Under the pieces are notes generated by a model. That model ran no database searches. It was not told where the DNA came from and saw only the letters and a list, made by a program, of their open reading frames with translations. The translations under genes were made by a program, and so were the position numbers. From contig NZ_JAOBTQ010000001.1 in NCBI RefSeq assembly GCF_033366695.1, positions 5,580,001 through 5,644,000 on the forward strand: 64,000 bases of DNA, in the 5' to 3' direction. The stretch is from Streptomyces sp. SCL15-4. Its GTDB lineage: Bacteria; Actinomycetota; Actinomycetes; Streptomycetales; Streptomycetaceae. Positions 55,173-63,591 of the stretch are shown in pieces (position 1 is the first letter of the stretch; the number at the start of each line of letters is the position of its first letter).

Positions 55173-56018
55173 ATGTCCCGCCATGTCGCGATCGTTACCG
55201 ATTCAACGGCCTACCTGCCGCCCCGGGCGATGGAGCGTCACGGCATCACCGCGGTCCCGCTGACCGTGGTCCTCGGCGACCAGGCGCTCGAAGAGGGCAC
55301 CGAGATCTCCACCCGCTCCCTGGCCCAGGCGCTGCAGAAGCGGCGCTCCGTCACCACCTCCCGCCCCAGCCCTCAGGTGTTCGCCGAGACCTACCGCAAG
55401 GTCGCCGAGTCCGGTGTCAGCGGCATCGTCTCCCTGCACCTGTCCGCCGAGCTGTCCGGCACCTACGACGCGGCGGTCCTCGCGGCGCGCGAGGCACCGG
55501 TGCCCGTGCGGGTGGTGGACACCGGAATGGTCGCGATGGCGCTCGGCTTCTGCGCGCTCACCGCGGCCGAGACCGCGGAGGCGGGCGGCACGATGGACGA
55601 GGCCGTCACGGCCGCCGAGAAGCGGGCCGCCGACACATCCGCCGTCTTCTACGTCGACACCCTCGACTATCTGCGCCGCGGTGGCCGCATCGGCGCCGCG
55701 CAGAAGCTGCTGGGTTCCGCGCTCGCCGTCAAGCCCCTGCTCCAGCTCGGCGACGGCCGTATCGAGCCGCTGGAAAAGGTGCGTACGGCGTCCAAGGCGA
55801 TCGCGCGCCTGGAAGAACTCACGGCGGAGCGGGCGGGCAACGCGGAGGTCGACATCGCCGTCCACCATCTCGCCGCCGCCGACCGGGCCGCCGCACTCGC
55901 CGACCGGCTGCGGGCACGCGTCCCGGGCCTGGCCGACCTGCATGTCAGCGAGGTGGGAGCGGTGATCGGGGCGCACACCGGGCCCGGTCTGCTGGGGGCG
56001 GTCGTTTCGCCCCGCTGA
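55173..56018 (+). CDS. DegV family fatty-acid-binding protein
   Basis: A 281-residue protein of the DegV/FakB family, which holds a fatty acid for the FakA kinase. The start VAIVTDSTAYLPPRAMERHGITAVPL, the middle VSLHLSAELSGTYDAAVLAA and FYVDTLDYLRRGGRIGAAQKLLG are typical; the last contains the RRGGRI motif. The C-terminus IGAHTGPGLLGAVV fits the family's ligand-binding end. No fakA partner is seen close by. The gene order DegV–comEA–comEC–holA is conserved in actinobacteria. Confidence 0.93.
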   Translation: MSRHVAIVTDSTAYLPPRAMERHGITAVPLTVVLGDQALEEGTEISTRSLAQALQKRRSVTTSRPSPQVFAETYRKVAESGVSGIVSLHLSAELSGTYDAAVLAAREAPVPVRVVDTGMVAMALGFCALTAAETAEAGGTMDEAVTAAEKRAADTSAVFYVDTLDYLRRGGRIGAAQKLLGSALAVKPLLQLGDGRIEPLEKVRTASKAIARLEELTAERAGNAEVDIAVHHLAAADRAAALADRLRARVPGLADLHVSEVGAVIGAHTGPGLLGAVVSPR

Positions 56019-56146
56019 GGCCGGGGCGGGCCTGTCGGCCTCTCGGTTTCACTCGTGCGGGTGGCGGAGTTATCCACAACCGGGCGGCCATGCACGGGAA
56101 TTCACCAAGATCATCACGATCGGGCGGCGTGCTCCATCCTCGTCGC

Positions 56147-57382
56147 ATGGCACTTCGATCCCGTTCCCGCATCGCGACCCCGACCAGCGGCCCCGGCCGT
56201 GGCCCGGCTTCCGACGGCCGCGTCCGTCACCGCCGCTCCACCGAACACCGCCGCTCCACCGAATACCGCCGCTCCACCGAACACCGCCGCTCCACCGAAC
56301 ACCGCCGGGCCCGTGGTCGCCCGTCCGCGCCGGCGGAGGAGCTGCGCCGCCGAGCGGAACTGCTCTTCGGCGAACGAGCGGTGCAGTGGCGGGAGTCCGG
56401 GAACGCGCCGCCGGGGCCGGACGGCTCGGGGAGTACGCCGGTTCCGGCGGGACGGAGGAGGCGGCTGTCGCCGCGGACGGCGAGGACGGCGAGGACGGTC
56501 ACCACGGCGGTGCCGGAGCCGGTCCCGGCGCGCTCACCGGCCGGCTCGGCCTTGCCGTCCGCGCGGTCGGACGCTGTGCCGGAGGCCGGAAAAGCCGATG
56601 TCGCGCAGCCGCAGACCGGTGTCGCGCAGTCGACGGAACCGGAGGAGCCGGAAGAAGCGCGGGCGCTCGCGGCCGCGGGCTGGCGGGAGCGTGCCGGGCT
56701 GGCGCTGCGGGAGCGGATGCCGGTGTGGCTCCAGGCGCGGTACGGCGTGGAGCGGCGAGCCGTCGTGGCGCTCGCCGCGGTCCTCGTGGTCGCGGCCGTC
56801 TTCGCCGTGCAGCACTTCTGGTCGGGCCGGACCCAGTCCGTGAGCGCCCCGCGAGTGGTCCGTCCTCAGGCGCCGTTCGCCAAGAAGGACGAGGACACGG
56901 CGACCGGAGCGGCCGGCGTCGCCGCGGCGACTCCCCGTGCGGAGATCGTCGTGGACGTCAGCGGCAAGGTCCGCGCACCCGGGATCCGGCGGCTGCCCGC
57001 CGGTGCCCGGGTGGCCGACGCCTTGCGAGCCGCGGGCGGGGTCCGGCCGGGCGTGAGCACGGAGGGGCTCAACCGCGCCCGTTTCCTGGTCGACGGCGAG
57101 CAGGTCGTCGTCGGCACCTCCGCCGGAGCCGTCCCTCCAGCCGGGCCGGCGGCCGGACGGCTCTCCGGCGCCACCGGCACGGCCCCGGCCGCGCCGGTCT
57201 CCCTCAACACCGCCACCGCGGAACAGCTCGACACCCTGCCCGGGGTCGGTCCGGTGCTGGCCCGGCACATCATCGACTACCGCACCCAGCACGGCGGTTT
57301 CCGCTCGGTGGACGAACTGCGCGAGGTCGACGGCATCGGCGACAGCCGGTTCACCGACCTGCGCGACCTGGTACGGCCATGA
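56147..57382 (+). CDS. comEA: ComEA-like helix-hairpin-helix DNA-binding protein
   Basis: A 411-residue membrane-anchored protein. The N-terminal half (about 1–200) is disordered and contains four RRSTEH-type repeats near residues 28–53. A membrane segment follows at about 204–222, then an SLBB-type domain (about 260–330; IVVDVSGKVRAPGIRRLPAGARVADALRAAG as two parts) and a C-terminal double HhH (SLNTATAEQLDTLPGVGPVLA, then GFRSVDELREVDGIGDSRF). Such proteins bind DNA outside the membrane for uptake. ATG 56147 is chosen by family resemblance; in-frame starts lie further upstream. The stop overlaps comEC (ATGA). Confidence 0.9.
   Translation: MALRSRSRIATPTSGPGRGPASDGRVRHRRSTEHRRSTEYRRSTEHRRSTEHRRARGRPSAPAEELRRRAELLFGERAVQWRESGNAPPGPDGSGSTPVPAGRRRRLSPRTARTARTVTTAVPEPVPARSPAGSALPSARSDAVPEAGKADVAQPQTGVAQSTEPEEPEEARALAAAGWRERAGLALRERMPVWLQARYGVERRAVVALAAVLVVAAVFAVQHFWSGRTQSVSAPRVVRPQAPFAKKDEDTATGAAGVAAATPRAEIVVDVSGKVRAPGIRRLPAGARVADALRAAGGVRPGVSTEGLNRARFLVDGEQVVVGTSAGAVPPAGPAAGRLSGATGTAPAAPVSLNTATAEQLDTLPGVGPVLARHIIDYRTQHGGFRSVDELREVDGIGDSRFTDLRDLVRP
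56235..56306 (+). repeat. 18-bp tandem repeat in comEA
   Basis: Four copies of GCTCCACCGAACACCGCC at 56235, 56253, 56271 and 56289; the second has one T for C. They encode the hexapeptide RSTEHR in the comEA frame. Confidence 0.9.
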
Positions 57383-60048
57383 ACCGCGCGCTCGCCGCGG
57401 CCGGCCCGCACGCCGGGCCCGGGCAGAGCACGGCCGCGCAGGCCGACCGGAACGGCCCCCTGGACCTGCGCCTGGTGCCGCCCGCGGTCGCGGCCTGGGG
57501 CACGGCGGCCCTGACCCTGGAAACGCCGGTGGCCTGGACCGCCGGAACGGTCGTCGTCTGCCTGCTCGGCGGTGTCCTGCTGCTGTCGGTGCGGCGACCG
57601 GGACGGCCCGGACGGATCAGGCGGGCCGGTGGAGCGCGGGGCCGGTTCCGCTGGGCGCGGGCCACCGTCGCCGCGGCGCTGCTCTGTTCCGCTGCGGCGG
57701 CCTTCTCCGCCGGGCTGCACGGAGCCGATGTCCGGCGTGGGCCGGTGCCCGAGCTGGCCCGGCGGTCCGCGGCCGTCACCGCCGAGGTCGAGATGACCGG
57801 TGACCCCTGGCTGAGCGGGCCACGGGTGCGCGGCGACCACATGGCACCGGTGGCGGTGCTGGCGCGGGCCGACATCCGGAGCGTGGAGGCGTCCGACGGG
57901 CAGCGGGCGCGGACCCGGACGCCCGTGCTGCTGATCGTCGACGCGGAGGTCCCGCCGGCGGAAGAAGCGGAGGCCCCGGCACCGGCGGCAAGGGACGGGG
58001 GAAACCGGCGTCCCGGCCCGCCTGCCGGAGCCGAACGGCACGGGCCGGGCGGACGGTCCGCCTGGCTCGGGCTGCTGCCCTCCACGCGGCTCCGGGTCGG
58101 CGGGCGGCTGGCACCCGCGCTCACGGGCGGCGACCGGACGGCGGCCGTGCTCCGGGTGCGCGGCCGGCCGGTGCCCCGGGTGGTGGCGGGGCCGAGCGGA
58201 CCGCAACGGCTCGCCGGGCGGCTCAGAGCCGGCTTGCGGGAGGCGACCGAGGACCTGCCGGGGGACGCGCGGGCGCTGCTTCCCGGGCTGGTCGTCGGAG
58301 ACACCTCGCGGATCACTCCCGAGCTGGACCACGCCTTCGAGCAGACCGACCTGGCACACACGCTCGCCGTCTCCGGCAGCAACCTCACCGTCCTGCTGGT
58401 GCTGCTCATCGGACCGCCGGGCCTGGCCCAGCGCGCCGAACGCCGTGGCCTGGCGCCGCGCCTGGGGCTGTCGCTGCGGGTGACGGCCCTGCTCGCGGGG
58501 GCGCTGACACTGGGCTTCGTGATCGTCTGCCGGCCCGACCCAAGCGTTCTGCGGGCCGCGGCCTGCGGCGCGGTCGCGCTGCTGGCCCTGGCCACCGGGC
58601 GTCGCAGATCCCTGATCCCGGCGCTGGCCACGGCCGTACTCCTGCTGGTGCTGTACGACCCGTGGCTGGCCCGTAGTTACGGCTTCCTGCTGTCGGTGCT
58701 GGCCACCGGTGCGCTGCTGGTGCTGGCGCCGGGCTGGAGCGAGGCGTTGCGGCGGCGCCGGGTGCCTCCGCGGCTCGCCGAGGCGCTGGCGGTGGCCGCC
58801 GCGGCGCAGGTCGTGTGCGCGCCGGTCGTGGCGGTGCTGTCGGCGTCGGTGAGCCTGGTGGGGGTGCCGTGCAATCTGCTGGCCGAGGTGGCGGTGGCAC
58901 CGGCCACGGTACTGGGGTTCGCGGCGCTCGCGACGGCGCCGGTGATGATGCCGGTGGCCAAGGTGCTGGCGTGGTGCGCGAGTTGGCCGGCCGGATGGAT
59001 CGCCGGGATCGCCCGGGCGGGGGCGGCGCTGCCCGGTGCGGGCGTGGAGTGGCCGGGCGGCTGGCCGGGCGCCCTGGCGCTCGCGACGGTCACCGTGGCC
59101 GTCGTCCTCGCCGGCCGGCGACTGCTGCGGCATCCCGTGTGGTGCGGCCTGCTCGGTGTGCTCCTCGTGCTGGCCGTGACCCGGCCGGCACCGCTGACCC
59201 GGGTGATCACGGGCTGGCCGCCGCCGGGCTGGCGGTTCGCGATGTGCGACGTCGGGCAGGGCGACGCGACGGTGCTGGCGGCGGGCGAGGGAGCCGGGGT
59301 GGTCGTGGACGCCGGACCCGATCCGGCGCTGGCGGACCGCTGTCTGCGCCGGCTGGGCATCACCCGCGTCCCCCTCCTGATCCTGACCCACTTCCACGCC
59401 GACCACGTGGCGGGCCTGCCCGGAGTCCTGCGGGGCCGTTCCGTGGCCGCGATCCAGACCACCGGGTTCGCGGAGCCGGCGGACCAGGCCGAGTTCGTGC
59501 GAAGGGAGGCGGCCGAACGGCACATCCCGGTCGTGACGGCCGCCGCCGGAGAGGAACGGCGCGTCGGACCGCTCACCTGGCGGGTCCTGTGGCCCCCGGC
59601 CCAGAGCGCGCGCATGCCCCCGGGATCACGAGCGCCCGCCTCCGCGCCCGGCCCGGCCTTCCTGCCGGAAGGGCCGAACGACGCCAGCGTCGCGCTGCTC
59701 GCGCGCACGGGCGGGCTGCGGCTGCTGCTGCTCGGCGACCTCGAACCCCCGGCCCAGCAGGCCCTGCTGCGCTCCCCGGCGGCGGCCGACCTGGCCGGGG
59801 TGGACGCCCTGAAGGTGGCCCACCACGGCTCGGCCTACCAGGACCCCCGATTGCTGCGCCTCGCCGCGCCCCGGGTGGCACTCGTCTCCGCCGGCGCCGG
59901 CAACCCCTACGGCCACCCGGCACCGGCGACCGTGGCCGCGCTGCGCACCGGCGGAACGACGGTCCTGCGCACCGACCGGGACGGGGCGCTCGCGCTCACC
60001 GGGCCAGGAGGGAGGGACGGGGAGCTGCGGGTGGCGAGCGAGCGCTGA
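57379..60048 (+). CDS. comEC: ComEC/Rec2-type DNA-uptake channel with metallo-beta-lactamase domain
   Basis: An 889-residue polytopic protein. The N-terminal part has two to three membrane segments and an outer region of about 130 residues. The Competence domain (about 330–570) includes AVSGSNLTVLLVLL, typical of ComEC, and many membrane segments. The C-terminal metallo-beta-lactamase domain (from about 620) has H671-F-H-A-D-H676 (LTHFHADHVAG) and the DALKVAHHGSAYQDP motif. In competent bacteria it passes single-stranded DNA inward and degrades the other strand; natural uptake in Streptomyces is not established. The gene begins inside the comEA stop, so both are co-translated. It ends 160 bp before the YceI gene. 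Confidence 0.92.
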   Translation: MNRALAAAGPHAGPGQSTAAQADRNGPLDLRLVPPAVAAWGTAALTLETPVAWTAGTVVVCLLGGVLLLSVRRPGRPGRIRRAGGARGRFRWARATVAAALLCSAAAAFSAGLHGADVRRGPVPELARRSAAVTAEVEMTGDPWLSGPRVRGDHMAPVAVLARADIRSVEASDGQRARTRTPVLLIVDAEVPPAEEAEAPAPAARDGGNRRPGPPAGAERHGPGGRSAWLGLLPSTRLRVGGRLAPALTGGDRTAAVLRVRGRPVPRVVAGPSGPQRLAGRLRAGLREATEDLPGDARALLPGLVVGDTSRITPELDHAFEQTDLAHTLAVSGSNLTVLLVLLIGPPGLAQRAERRGLAPRLGLSLRVTALLAGALTLGFVIVCRPDPSVLRAAACGAVALLALATGRRRSLIPALATAVLLLVLYDPWLARSYGFLLSVLATGALLVLAPGWSEALRRRRVPPRLAEALAVAAAAQVVCAPVVAVLSASVSLVGVPCNLLAEVAVAPATVLGFAALATAPVMMPVAKVLAWCASWPAGWIAGIARAGAALPGAGVEWPGGWPGALALATVTVAVVLAGRRLLRHPVWCGLLGVLLVLAVTRPAPLTRVITGWPPPGWRFAMCDVGQGDATVLAAGEGAGVVVDAGPDPALADRCLRRLGITRVPLLILTHFHADHVAGLPGVLRGRSVAAIQTTGFAEPADQAEFVRREAAERHIPVVTAAAGEERRVGPLTWRVLWPPAQSARMPPGSRAPASAPGPAFLPEGPNDASVALLARTGGLRLLLLGDLEPPAQQALLRSPAAADLAGVDALKVAHHGSAYQDPRLLRLAAPRVALVSAGAGNPYGHPAPATVAALRTGGTTVLRTDRDGALALTGPGGRDGELRVASER

Positions 60049-60208
60049 GGGGCCTCCTCACGGGGTGAGCCGCGTGCGGGCTGTGTGAAGGCCTGACCTG
60101 AACGGCCAATTCCCCTCAGTCCCGGCGCATGCAGCGGATTGCTGTGATGTGGGCTCGTGTTGCCTCGAAAGCCGCATCAGTGATCGAATGAACCTTCGGC
60201 AATGGATC

Positions 60209-61117
60209 ATGTCGGGGGGTACAGGGGTGTCGTGGATGTTCGGCCGTTGGTGGGGTAACCGGAGAAACCGCGTGCAACGGACGAATCCCCTGGCGGGGGT
60301 GCGGATGCCGCCGCGTGCCGGAGTGCTCAGCTGCCGGGTGGTCGACCCGGTCAACGAGCCGGTGCCGGGCGCGGAGCTGGCGGTCAGCGACTCCGTGGGC
60401 CGCCGGGTGGTGACCGGGGGCACGGACCCCTATGGCCTGTTCCTGACCATGGTGCCGGCGGGGGAGTACCGGCTCGCGGTGGCGGCCGAGGGCTACGCGC
60501 CGTACCGGGCCACCGCGCTGGTCGCGGAGAACTCCCTCGCCTCGCTGGGCGATGTGACGCTTCAGGTGGCCCAGCCGCCGGAGCCGCCGGCGCCGGGCGA
60601 CTGGAACATCGAGCCCGCGCACTCCTCCATCGGCTTCACCGCACGGCACATCGGACTGGCCCGCATCCACGGGCGGTTCAGCTCCTTCGCCGGGGTGGTG
60701 CGGATCGCCGAGCGGATGGAACAGTCGATGATGCACGTCGTGATCGACGCGTCCTCCATCGACACCGGGGTCCGGATGCGCGACGACCACTTGAGGTCCG
60801 GGGACTTCCTGGACGTGCGGCGGTTCCCGACGCTGGAGTTCTACAGCGACCGGTTCGTGCACAAGGGCGGCAACCGGTGGGCGGTCACCGGCGCGCTGTC
60901 GCTGCACGGCGTGACCCGCACGGTCACGCTCGACACCGAGTACCTCGGGCTCGGCAACGGCATGGAGGGCGAGACCCGGGCGGCCTGCCGGGCCACCACC
61001 GAGCTGCACCGGGACGACTTCACGGTCAGCTGGCAGTCGATGCTGGCCCGGGGCATCGCGGCGATCGGGCCGAGCATCCGCGTCGACCTCGACGTGCAGA
61101 TCGTCCCGAAGAGCTGA
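60209..61117 (+). CDS. YceI family protein with N-terminal regulatory-type beta-sandwich domain
   Basis: A protein of about 302 residues. Residues about 35–120 form a carboxypeptidase-regulatory/Ig-like sandwich (GVLSCRVVDPVNEPVPGAELAV, then GGTDPYGLFLTMVPAGEYRLAV). Residues about 130–300 are a YceI lipocalin-like barrel with WNIEPAHSSIGFTARHIGLARIHG as two parts and SGDFLDVRRFPTLEF, which binds isoprenoid-type lipids. No signal peptide is seen, unlike many YceI proteins, so it may be cytoplasmic. The start is uncertain: ATG 60188, 60209, GTG 60230 and ATG 60236 are all in frame, none with a clear ribosome site. Confidence 0.85.
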   Translation: MSGGTGVSWMFGRWWGNRRNRVQRTNPLAGVRMPPRAGVLSCRVVDPVNEPVPGAELAVSDSVGRRVVTGGTDPYGLFLTMVPAGEYRLAVAAEGYAPYRATALVAENSLASLGDVTLQVAQPPEPPAPGDWNIEPAHSSIGFTARHIGLARIHGRFSSFAGVVRIAERMEQSMMHVVIDASSIDTGVRMRDDHLRSGDFLDVRRFPTLEFYSDRFVHKGGNRWAVTGALSLHGVTRTVTLDTEYLGLGNGMEGETRAACRATTELHRDDFTVSWQSMLARGIAAIGPSIRVDLDVQIVPKS

Positions 61118-61440
61118 CCGCGCGGAGCACACCGCCGCGAAGCCGGCCGGGTGGACGGGAGGCGAGAGGCGAGAGGCACAGCCCGGTGTCGGACCGCGCG
61201 TGCCGCTGATCCCGGCCTACGGTCCCGGCCCGTGGTTGCCGGCTGACCCCGGCCTACGGTCCCGGCCCGTGGCTGCCGGCTGACTCCGCCCCATGGCCCC
61301 GGCCCGTGGCTGCCGGCTGACCGCAGCCGAGGTACAGCGGCTGACCTCGGCCTATGCGCACCGGCCGGCTCCGCTCCGGCGGACCCAGGGCGCCACCGGC
61401 CCGGTCCCGAGGCCCGCGCGGGGTGCCGGAGAATGGGCCC
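61118..61440. other. 323-bp intergenic region with 37-bp tandem repeats
   Basis: Between the YceI gene and the 81-residue gene the DNA is mainly the 37-bp repeat array (listed separately) and its decay products. I see no supported gene and no clear terminator. Confidence 0.5.
61206..61320. repeat. 37-bp tandem repeats
   Basis: Units starting CTGATCCCGGCCTACGG, CTGACCCCGGCCTACGG, CTGACTCCGCCCCATGG and CTGACCGCAG lie at 61206, 61243, 61280 and 61317. The first two are near-identical; the third and fourth progressively diverge. Confidence 0.85.
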
Positions 61441-61686
61441 GTGAGCGATGTGAGACACGTGCTGGTGCTGCCCGACCGCGATGCCGCCGAGGAGGCGGCC
61501 GAGGTGCTCGGGGAACGGTTCGGGATCGACGAGGAGCCGCGGCTCGTCCGGGACGCGCTGGCCGGCGAGGACGATGCCGAGGACGCCCAGTGGCTGGTGG
61601 TCCTGCGGGACGCGCACGACCGGCTCGACCCCGCCGAGCTGGACGCGTTCGCGGGGGAATGGGACGGCTGGCGCGAGGAGCCGTGA
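61441..61686 (+). CDS. Small acidic protein of unknown function
   Basis: An 81-residue protein, strongly acidic, starting SDVRHVLVLPDRDAAEEAAEVLGERFGIDEE and ending WDGWREEP. The alternation of a short strand, helix and strand suggests a ferredoxin-like fold. GGAG lies nine bases before GTG 61441. Codon bias is normal. I do not recognise a named family; it lies between the YceI gene and holA. Confidence 0.7.
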   Translation: MSDVRHVLVLPDRDAAEEAAEVLGERFGIDEEPRLVRDALAGEDDAEDAQWLVVLRDAHDRLDPAELDAFAGEWDGWREEP

Positions 61687-61773
61687 CCCCGAGCCGCCCT
61701 CGGGGTCCGCTCCGGGACCGGTCAGGGTGGCGGGGCCGGTTGGCTGTCGGTGCCGCGTGGGATGCTGTAAGCG

Positions 61774-62763
61774 ATGGCCAGGAAGACTGCGAATGACGAC
61801 CCTCTCGCCCCGGTGACCCTTGCCGTGGGCCAGGAGGACCTCCTGCTCGACCGTGCCGTGCGGGAGGTGGTGGCCGCCGCCAGGGCCGCCGACGCCGACA
61901 CGGACGTACGTGACCTGACCCCGGACCAGCTGCAGCCCGGCACGCTCGCCGAGCTGACCAGCCCGTCGCTCTTCGCGGAGCGCAAGGTCGTGGTCGTACG
62001 CAACGCGCAGGACCTGTCCGCCGACACGGTCAAGGACGTGAAGGCGTACCTCGGTTCGCCCGCCGAGGAGATCACGCTCGTGCTGCTGCACGCCGGCGGC
62101 GCCAAGGGCAAGGGGCTGCTGGACGCGGCGCGCAAGGCGGGCGCGCGGGAGGTGGCCTGCCCGAAGATGACCAAGCCGGCGGACCGGCTGGCCTTCGTGC
62201 GAGGAGAGTTCCGCTCCCTCGGGCGGTCGGCCACACCCGAGGCGTGCCAGGCGCTCTGCGACGCCATCGGGAGCGATCTGCGGGAGCTGGCCTCGGCGGT
62301 CTCGCAGTTGGTCGCCGACGTGGAAGGGACGATCGACGAGGCGATCGTCGGGCGGTACTACACCGGCCGCGCCGAGGCCTCCAGCTTCACGGTCGCCGAC
62401 CGGGCCGTGGAGGGGCGTACGGCGGAGGCGCTGGAGGCCCTGAGGTGGTCGCTGGCGACGGGCGTGGCGCCGGTGCTGATCACCAGCGCGCTGGCACAGG
62501 GCGTGCGGGCGATCGGCAAGCTGTCCTCGGCCCGGGGCGGCCGGCCGGCCGACCTGGCGCGTGAGCTGGGCATGCCGCCGTGGAAGATCGACCGGGTGCG
62601 CCAGCAGATGCGCGGCTGGACGCCGGACGGGGTCGCGGTGGCACTCAGAGCCGTCGCGGAGGCCGACGCGGGAGTGAAGGGCGGCGGCGACGACCCCGGG
62701 TACGCCTTGGAGAAGGCGGTCGTGACGATCGCCCGGGCCGCCCGCTCCAGAGGCCGGGCCTGA
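61774..62763 (+). CDS. holA: DNA polymerase III subunit delta
   Basis: A 329-residue clamp-loader subunit that opens the beta clamp. Recognisable parts are the N-terminal VTLAVGQEDLLLDRAVREVV, the ELTSPSLFAERKVVVVRNA strand-loop and the C-terminal GMPPWKIDRVRQQMRGWTPDGV. The AAA+ fold lacks a Walker A motif, as expected for delta. The order comEC–holA–rpsT is conserved in bacteria. ATG 61774 has no strong ribosome site. It converges on rpsT. Confidence 0.94.
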   Translation: MARKTANDDPLAPVTLAVGQEDLLLDRAVREVVAAARAADADTDVRDLTPDQLQPGTLAELTSPSLFAERKVVVVRNAQDLSADTVKDVKAYLGSPAEEITLVLLHAGGAKGKGLLDAARKAGAREVACPKMTKPADRLAFVRGEFRSLGRSATPEACQALCDAIGSDLRELASAVSQLVADVEGTIDEAIVGRYYTGRAEASSFTVADRAVEGRTAEALEALRWSLATGVAPVLITSALAQGVRAIGKLSSARGGRPADLARELGMPPWKIDRVRQQMRGWTPDGVAVALRAVAEADAGVKGGGDDPGYALEKAVVTIARAARSRGRA

Positions 62764-62924
62764 CCGGACGGCCTGCCCGCCCACCGAAGAGCCACACCAC
62801 GGGGAGGCCCGGCTCCGCTCGCCGAAGAGCCGGGTACCGGATGTCGGCCCCGGCCCGTCCTGCCCGTCGAAACGCCGGCGCCGGCAACCGCCTCCCCGGG
62901 GCGCCGGGAACACGCGCGCATGCC

Positions 62925-62967
62925 AAAAACCCCGGCATCCGCCTTGGGGAAGGCGACGTACCGGGGT
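62925..62967 (-). terminator. Intrinsic terminator of rpsT
   Basis: Read on the minus strand, ACCCCGG (62967–62961) pairs with CCGGGGT (62935–62929) around an inner stem CGCCTT/AAGGCG (62955–62940), followed by TTTTT (62929–62925). Confidence 0.85.
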
Positions 62968-62984
62968 CATCGGATCACGCTTCT

Positions 62985-63026
62985 GGATCCACGCCCGCGT
63001 GGCGAACGCAGGCCGCGCGTGGATCC
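62985..63026. repeat. Inverted repeat in the holA–rpsT intergenic region
   Basis: GGATCCACGC (62985–62994) and GCGTGGATCC (63017–63026) are perfect inverted copies 22 bases apart. It could be a second terminator. The region 62764–63099 (336 bp) holds this and the rpsT terminator but no supported gene. Confidence 0.6.
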
Positions 63027-63099
63027 GGGGGTGCCGGCCGGGAGCGGATGAGAGAGGGCCCGCTCTGGGTCCTTCCGGCGGTCAGATCAGAAAGGAGGT

Positions 63100-63366
63100 T
63101 CAGCCCTTGAGGGACGTGACCTTGGAAGCAAGCGCCGACTTCTTGTTGGCGGCCTGGTTCTTGTGGATGACGCCCTTCGAGACGGCCTTGTCGAGAGCAC
63201 GCGCGGCAACGCGCTGCAGCTCGGTGGCCTTCTCGACGTCACCCGCGGCAGCGGCCTCGCGAGCCTTGCGGATCGCGGTCTTCAGGGAGGACTTGACGGC
63301 CTTGTTGCGCAGCCGGGCCTTCTCGTTGGTCTTGATCCGCTTGATCTGGGACTTGATGTTCGCCAC
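63100..63366 (-). CDS. rpsT: 30S ribosomal protein S20
   Basis: An 88-residue, Lys/Ala-rich all-helical protein that binds 16S rRNA. The start [25 protein letters not shown] and [16 protein letters not shown] are the S20 signatures, and length is normal. GTG 63366 is the start (MANIK). A clear terminator lies at 62967–62925. It diverges from lepA, an order seen across actinobacteria. Confidence 0.97.
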   Translation of the reverse strand: MANIKSQIKRIKTNEKARLRNKAVKSSLKTAIRKAREAAAAGDVEKATELQRVAARALDKAVSKGVIHKNQAANKKSALASKVTSLKG

Positions 63367-63591
63367 GAAGGAGCCTTTTCAGGTTCAGGCCCGGGGCCGC
63401 GAGGGTCCCGTGCCGGTGATCCAAACTTGTCTGTCGCGCCTCGCGCTGAGAGGACATGAGGCGCAGCCATCTACAGTACCAGTGGCCCTCCGGACGGCCC
63501 AAAACGGCCCCCGGTCCCTGCCCGTGGGACCATGGAGACTACGTAACGATCCGACCCGAGGCATAAGGCGCCTCAAGAGACAGGACCCTGC

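Noticed and set aside
56114..56302. Minus-strand frame encoding VFGGAA repeats
   Set aside because: It is the reverse reading of the 18-bp repeats in comEA; no start signal and no continuation into a domain.
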